Below, piece by piece: positions 6,670 to 10,778 of a stretch of 10,778 nt of DNA. Numbering within the stretch: the first letter of the stretch is position 1; each line of letters starts with the position of its first letter. The notes under the pieces are model-generated. The model searched no databases. It had not been told where the DNA came from and worked only from the letters and a program-made list of their open reading frames with translations. The stretch lies in assembly GCA_027621335.1 (NCBI GenBank), contig JAQCAN010000066.1, forward strand, positions 1-10,778, given 5' to 3'. This DNA comes from Bacteroidota bacterium. Its GTDB lineage: Bacteria > Bacteroidota > Bacteroidia > Flavobacteriales_D > JABDKJ01. Position numbers and translations under genes: made by a program.

Positions 6670-7431
6670 ATGCGACTCACTTTTCTTGGCACAGGAACCT
6701 CACAAGGTATCCCTGTCATCGCCTGTACCTGCCCTGTATGTCAATCGGATGATGCGAAGGATAAGCGCCTTAGGGTTTCTGTATTGATCGAAGTGAACGG
6801 AAAGAACTTTGTGATCGACTCAGGACCTGATTTCAGACAGCAGATGTTGAGGGAGAAAGTGGACACCTTGGATGCGATTCTGTTCACGCATGAGCACAAG
6901 GATCATATCTCAGGCATGGATGACGTCAGGGCCTATAATTTCAGGTCAAAACGCCCCATGGACGTCTATGCCTCTGAAGCAGTTCAAGCGGCTTTGAAGC
7001 GCGAGTACCATTACATCTTCGAGCCGGATCCCTATCCAGGAGTGCCTCGTGTGAACCTGCATACTGTCGGAACAGAACCTTTTTCAGTGGATGGGATTCC
7101 CATAGTTCCTGTGAAAGTGATGCATTACCAGATGCCCGTGTTGGGATTCAGGATAGGGGACCTAGCCTATGTCACTGACGCCAAGACCATCAGTGCTGAG
7201 GAGAAAGAGAAGTTGAAAGGATGCAAAGTCCTTGTCCTGAATGCCTTGAGAAAAGCGCCTCACATCTCGCATCTCAACCTGGCTGAGGCCTTGGAATGGA
7301 TCGATGAGTTGAAACCCGAGAGGGCCTATCTCACCCACATCAGCCATCTCATGGGAAAGCATATCTTAGTCAACGAGGAGTTGCCAGTGGGGGTACAGAT
7401 CGCGTATGACGGACTGAAGGTCTTGGTGTGA
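6670..7431 (+). CDS. PhnP-like metallo-beta-lactamase-fold hydrolase
   Basis: A 253-residue cytoplasmic metal-dependent hydrolase. The metal motif is HEHKDH (His74, His76, Asp78, His79), with further ligands likely at His152 (MHYQMP), Asp170 (YVTD) and His223 (LTHISH). A second, structural zinc site of PhnP type is suggested by Cys19, Cys21 and Cys24 (CTCPVC) with His226. E. coli PhnP is a phosphodiesterase acting on cyclic phosphates; the length matches. No phosphonate genes are nearby, so the substrate is open and a general cyclic or nucleotide phosphodiesterase role is an inference. ATG 6670 was chosen over 6649 because family members start with a Met directly before the LTFLGTGTS strand and because the promoter box lies 28 nt upstream. 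The protease gene starts 99 nt downstream. Confidence 0.88.
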   Translation: MRLTFLGTGTSQGIPVIACTCPVCQSDDAKDKRLRVSVLIEVNGKNFVIDSGPDFRQQMLREKVDTLDAILFTHEHKDHISGMDDVRAYNFRSKRPMDVYASEAVQAALKREYHYIFEPDPYPGVPRVNLHTVGTEPFSVDGIPIVPVKVMHYQMPVLGFRIGDLAYVTDAKTISAEEKEKLKGCKVLVLNALRKAPHISHLNLAEALEWIDELKPERAYLTHISHLMGKHILVNEELPVGVQIAYDGLKVLV

Positions 7432-7487
7432 AGCGCTCAGGATTCCTATACTCTCTACTTAGAAGCAAGTCGTATTCAAATTAATTC

Positions 7488-7512
7488 CTCATTTTTATGA
7501 CTAAGAAATGAG
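7488..7512. other. AT-rich hairpin before the protease gene
   Basis: CTCATTTTT pairs with AAGAAATGAG-side bases to give a 9-bp stem (one G-U pair) and a 7-nt loop, ending 18 nt before the ATG at 7531. It could be a 5' UTR structure or a weak transcription end for the preceding gene. No strict TAnnTTTG box was found in the 99-nt gap. Confidence 0.3.
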
Positions 7513-7530
7513 CATAAAGGTTAAACAAGC

Positions 7531-10527
7531 ATGAAACGAACAACTATCCTCCTATCCTTTCTCTTGACTGCTATGTGGTCCTTGGCCCAGCTTCAGCAGA
7601 ACGATCCCTATGATGTCCGTTTCCTTGAAAAGGGATACGGTGAATTGGATGCTACCTTCCAGAAGAATCTGAGGAGCGCAGCAGCCTGGAGCAGCTTTGA
7701 TGCCGCCCATCCTGGGTGGATGGTGCGTTTCAATGAGGATAGTCAATTGCCTTCTCGCGCCTTTGGGCCTGGAGTGCAGGTGAATGGCACGGAACCCATA
7801 GAGCGGGCCTATAACTTCTTGGAATCCGAGGCCGCGGCCTTCGTGCCGGATTTCGAAGAGCTCCAGTGGGTCACCACCACAGATAACGGAAAGAGCCATC
7901 AAGTCTTCTTCAAGCAGGTGCATGAAGGGATGGACGTCCTATTCAGTAAGGCGATGGTGAAGGTCACCTATGAAGGCAAAGTCACCTCATGGTCCACCAC
8001 ACTTCAGCACGATATCACTGTGGCCACCACGGCATCCATCTCACCGGCAGAGGCTGCTGCTGCGGCTATGGAAGGAGTGAACGAAGCGTCAAGTCCAGTG
8101 GTCAACGGTGAGCTGAAGATCCTACCCGTGCCAGGAAACAGGGAATACATCCATCACCTGGTCTATGAATTGACCTTCGATGCGATGTGGGATAACGGAA
8201 TGCCAGCGCGATACTACACGTTGGTGGATGCTCATACGGCCGAGGTCCTATACAGAAGCAATGAGATCCATAGCTGCCATGCCAGTGCATGTGGACATGG
8301 TGGTGATCATAGTCCATCAGAGTCAACCCCAGTGGCGGTCAATGCTTCCTTCTCTGCGGACCATATCATCCTCGACCCTAGCGAACCGACAACGACCTCG
8401 CCTTTCGTACGGATGGACGTCATCATCAATGGAACTGAATATGTGACAAGTGAAGCTGGGGCCATAAGCACCGGTGAATCAGGTCCGGTGGACGCCACAG
8501 TGCGACTTCGTGGAACCTACGCCAGAGTGCGTCCGAACGGAGGATCTGGCGCTACTCCTGAGACCGTCATCTCCTTGGCAGAAGGGGAGAACGATATCGA
8601 CCTTTCGGATGCCTTTGGAGATGAGCAGATCTCAGCCTTCATCAATACCAACATCATCCATGATTTCATGAAGGAGGCGATGCCTGACTTCACAGCGATG
8701 GACTTCGAACTTCCAGTGAACATCGGCATCTCACCGCACGAGTGCAATGCGTTCTATGATGGGAGTTCCATCAATTTCTATGTGGGAGCTGCGGGCTGTG
8801 TGAGCTTGGTCTTGGTTTCTGATGTGGTCTTCCACGAGTATGGACATGGCATCAATAGGACCTTCTACCAGTCCTTCGGTAGCAATTATAACAATGGAGG
8901 GATGAACGAAGGCTATGCCGATTTCTGGGGCTATATGGTCTATCTGGACCCCGTCCTCGGAGACGGGAATAACCCGACCTCCCCAGATGCCTATATCCGC
9001 AGGTACGATCAGGACCCTAAGGTCTATCCAGAAGATCTGACTGGAGCGGTACACGGAGATGGAGAGATCATCGCTGGTTCTTGGTGGGATACCTACCTGC
9101 TTCTCGGTGAGGATGAGGAGCTTATCATGGAGCTCTTCCAAGGCGCCTACACAGGCTTGCAGGCCACTGCCTCCAACGGAGATGAAGGGGCTGCATTCTT
9201 GGATGTTCTTATCGATGCCTTGGAGTATGACGATGATGATGCAAACATCCTCAATGGCACACCGAATGGAGACGCCATCGCTGAAGGTTTCGCGATGCAC
9301 GGTATCACTTTCTTGGCCACTGCTGAATTGGATCATGAGGCCATTCTCTTCGAGGACCCTGCAAATGATATCCTTATAGAAACAGGCCTGGATTTCTCCG
9401 TGCAGTTCACGCCCTACTTGGACGGAGTCTATATGAATTATAAGACCTCCCCTACAGATGCTTGGATGGAGATCGCCATGACCGAGGTAAGCGATGGCAA
9501 CTATGAAGCGTCCATCCCTGGTCAGCCAGCTGGAACCATCATCTCCTACTTCATGGCCGTTAGGGACATCTTCAATAACCTGTCTGCCGTAACGCCAGTT
9601 CAATCCCACATCGATGTCCATCCAAATCTGCCCAACTACATCCTAGTGGGCTATGAGCAGGATGTCGTCTATGATGCCGATGATGAGGATGACCTGACTG
9701 AATGGGCCTATGGGAACACAGGGGACAATGCCACTACTGGACTATGGGAGGAAGTATTTCCTGTAGGATCCTTCTCCAATGGGATTACAGTGGCAGTGGA
9801 TCAGCAGTTCACTGAAGGTGGGGCGAATTGCATCGTCACTGGGAACAGTTCCAGCATCAACGCTGGTGTAGGTGAGAATGATGTCGATGGCGGAACCACC
9901 ACATTGATCAGCGATTTCATTGATATGACAAATTACACAGATCCTGCTTTCACGTACATGAGATGGTACACCAATAGCCCTCCGACAGGAGCCAACCCTG
10001 GTGCCGACTGGTGGCAGGTGCAAGTCTCTGATGATGGAGGTGATTCTTGGGTCTATGTGGAGGACACCAAAGCTTCTGACGCCTCCTGGAGGCGCTACGC
10101 CTTCCGTATCTTGGATTATGTGGATCTGACGGATGAATTCCTTATCAAGTTCAATGCTTCGGACAGCTTGCGTCCTGGTCAGAACTTGGATGGTGGAAGC
10201 CTTATCGAGGCAGGATTGGATGATTTCATCATCTATGACGTCACCTCACCATCCAGCCTGGATGAAGTGCTGTTGGACCAGAACTTCTCCATCTTCCCAA
10301 ATCCGGCCTCTGATGAATTGGAGATGGCCATGATGTTGAATGGCACAAGAAAAGTCACCAGCCGCATCTTGGATGTGAAAGGAAGCCTCATCACTGAAAT
10401 CTATCATGGCAATCAATCAGGAGAGTTCAGATACCGATACGATGTGAAAGCAATCCCGGTGGGCATCTATCATCTGGAATTCACCATCGACAATGAAAAA
10501 GTGACCAAGACCTTCAATAAGGAATAA
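7531..10527 (+). CDS. Secreted M36-type (fungalysin-like) metalloprotease with T9SS sorting tail
   Basis: A 998-residue preproprotein. Residues 1-20 are a signal peptide (MKRTTILLSFLLTAMWSLAQ). Residues about 60-240 resemble the FTP/PepSY-type inhibitory propeptide of fungalysin and thermolysin relatives. A Cys/His-rich linker (residues 247-260) precedes the catalytic part. The zinc site is HEYGH: His435, catalytic Glu436 and His439, with third ligand Glu460 in GGMNEGYADFWG. His508 in VHGDGEIIAGSWWD corresponds to the conserved HGxGE block of M36. Residues about 595-700 look like an Ig-like module, and about 715-905 like a MAM or jelly-roll module, possibly for substrate binding. Residues about 915-998, beginning with FSIFPNPASDEL and ending KVTKTFNKE, are a type A T9SS sorting domain, normally removed on export with surface attachment or release. 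The expected role is extracellular protein breakdown. A strong terminator ends the unit. Confidence 0.93.
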   Translation: MKRTTILLSFLLTAMWSLAQLQQNDPYDVRFLEKGYGELDATFQKNLRSAAAWSSFDAAHPGWMVRFNEDSQLPSRAFGPGVQVNGTEPIERAYNFLESEAAAFVPDFEELQWVTTTDNGKSHQVFFKQVHEGMDVLFSKAMVKVTYEGKVTSWSTTLQHDITVATTASISPAEAAAAAMEGVNEASSPVVNGELKILPVPGNREYIHHLVYELTFDAMWDNGMPARYYTLVDAHTAEVLYRSNEIHSCHASACGHGGDHSPSESTPVAVNASFSADHIILDPSEPTTTSPFVRMDVIINGTEYVTSEAGAISTGESGPVDATVRLRGTYARVRPNGGSGATPETVISLAEGENDIDLSDAFGDEQISAFINTNIIHDFMKEAMPDFTAMDFELPVNIGISPHECNAFYDGSSINFYVGAAGCVSLVLVSDVVFHEYGHGINRTFYQSFGSNYNNGGMNEGYADFWGYMVYLDPVLGDGNNPTSPDAYIRRYDQDPKVYPEDLTGAVHGDGEIIAGSWWDTYLLLGEDEELIMELFQGAYTGLQATASNGDEGAAFLDVLIDALEYDDDDANILNGTPNGDAIAEGFAMHGITFLATAELDHEAILFEDPANDILIETGLDFSVQFTPYLDGVYMNYKTSPTDAWMEIAMTEVSDGNYEASIPGQPAGTIISYFMAVRDIFNNLSAVTPVQSHIDVHPNLPNYILVGYEQDVVYDADDEDDLTEWAYGNTGDNATTGLWEEVFPVGSFSNGITVAVDQQFTEGGANCIVTGNSSSINAGVGENDVDGGTTTLISDFIDMTNYTDPAFTYMRWYTNSPPTGANPGADWWQVQVSDDGGDSWVYVEDTKASDASWRRYAFRILDYVDLTDEFLIKFNASDSLRPGQNLDGGSLIEAGLDDFIIYDVTSPSSLDEVLLDQNFSIFPNPASDELEMAMMLNGTRKVTSRILDVKGSLITEIYHGNQSGEFRYRYDVKAIPVGIYHLEFTIDNEKVTKTFNKE

Positions 10528-10548
10528 AGGGTTTTGATAATGCATTTG

Positions 10549-10581
10549 AATCCCTGCTGAGCAATCGGCAGGGATTTTTTT
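10549..10581 (+). terminator. Strong intrinsic terminator of the protease gene
   Basis: A 12-bp stem (10549-10560 with 10565-10576, one G-U pair) is closed by a GCAA tetraloop of GNRA type and runs into seven Ts at 10575-10581. It starts 21 nt after the protease stop codon and should end its transcript. Confidence 0.92.
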
Positions 10582-10670
10582 GTTGAATATCCTCGGCCAT
10601 TCATTAACGTGCGGGACTAGACAGTAAATTCGATCCTTGGTGGCCTTCATTGTACCGATTGGAATAGAGA

Positions 10671-10778
10671 ATGATAACGGATATCGACTTTCCCATTAAA
10701 CGCATCAGCATGTGGTCAGGGCCAAGGAATGTGTCCACCGCCTTCATGTACGCCTTCCATCACCGTGGAGATTGCGAA
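10671..10778 (+). CDS. Sulfotransferase-like protein, N-terminal fragment (truncated by window edge)
   Basis: The first 36 codons of a gene that runs off the window. ATG 10671 is preceded in frame by TAG at 10665-10667, so it is the most upstream ATG available. Residues 11-25 read RISMWSGPRNVSTAF, followed by MYAFHHRGDCE. The MWSGPRNVSTA segment is the glycine/serine loop that binds the 5'-phosphosulfate of PAPS (or a similar phosphate) in a bacterial sulfotransferase-like P-loop family. Relatives often continue with a DEPFY-type motif that would lie beyond the window. No convincing TAnnTTTG box was found between the terminator and the start; the closest strings have one or two mismatches. 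The substrate cannot be told. Confidence 0.72.
   Translation, partial: MITDIDFPIKRISMWSGPRNVSTAFMYAFHHRGDCE

Noticed and set aside
8731..9621. Long minus-strand frame of 296 residues inside the protease gene
   Set aside because: The plus-strand frame has clear protease motifs and a full domain order. The opposite frame shows no recognisable domain and is a shadow of biased codon use.
10625..10632. TAAATTCG as a promoter box for the sulfotransferase-like gene
   Set aside because: It has one mismatch in the TTTG core and ends 38 nt before the ATG, against 28-29 nt for the better boxes; too weak to call.

Overview
The window looks like a chromosomal fragment from a member of the Bacteroidota, most likely a marine-type Flavobacteriales relative of roughly balanced GC content. 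The evidence is a C-terminal type IX secretion (T9SS) sorting tail on a large metalloprotease, a TPR/PD40-propeller/CRD/OmpA protein laid out like T9SS component PorE, a DUF4920 lipoprotein, an AsmA-like protein with a helical tail, A-rich leaders in place of Shine-Dalgarno sites, and three copies of the Bacteroidota -7 promoter box TAnnTTTG placed 28-29 nt before start codons. The phylum assignment is an inference from these traits. Nothing in the window marks a mobile element, phage, CRISPR array or RNA gene.

Layout from left to right. Bases 1-1263 hold the 3' part of an AsmA-like envelope protein gene. Bases 1326-3374 encode the PorE-like envelope protein. A small palindrome and a promoter follow, then a DUF4920 lipoprotein (3455-3940). 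A 139-nt stretch rich in hairpins precedes a two-gene pterin operon: a 6-pyruvoyl-tetrahydropterin synthase homologue (4080-4499) and GTP cyclohydrolase I folE (4516-5130). folE converges, with 4 nt between the stop codons, on a minus-strand gene for a conserved 475-residue protein of unknown function (5135-6562, TTG start). A divergent promoter region separates that gene from a PhnP-like metallo-beta-lactamase-fold hydrolase, whose start is best placed at 6670. A 998-residue secreted M36-type (fungalysin-like) metalloprotease follows (7531-10527) and ends in a strong intrinsic terminator (10549-10581). The window closes with the first 36 codons of a sulfotransferase-like protein (10671 onward).

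Working together: FolE makes 7,8-dihydroneopterin triphosphate from GTP, and the PTPS homologue is the natural next enzyme. Its C-x5-HGH active-site motif is of the eukaryotic PTPS type and not the C-x3-HGH type of QueD, so the pair may serve a tetrahydropterin cofactor as well as, or instead of, queuosine. The PorE-like protein and the protease with a T9SS tail fit as secretion component and substrate, although they are about 4 kb apart and nothing shows co-regulation. No clear self-contained novel system is visible. The best leads are the hairpin-rich leader before the pterin operon, the PTPS type, the unknown conserved protein, and the Cys/His-rich linker in the protease.
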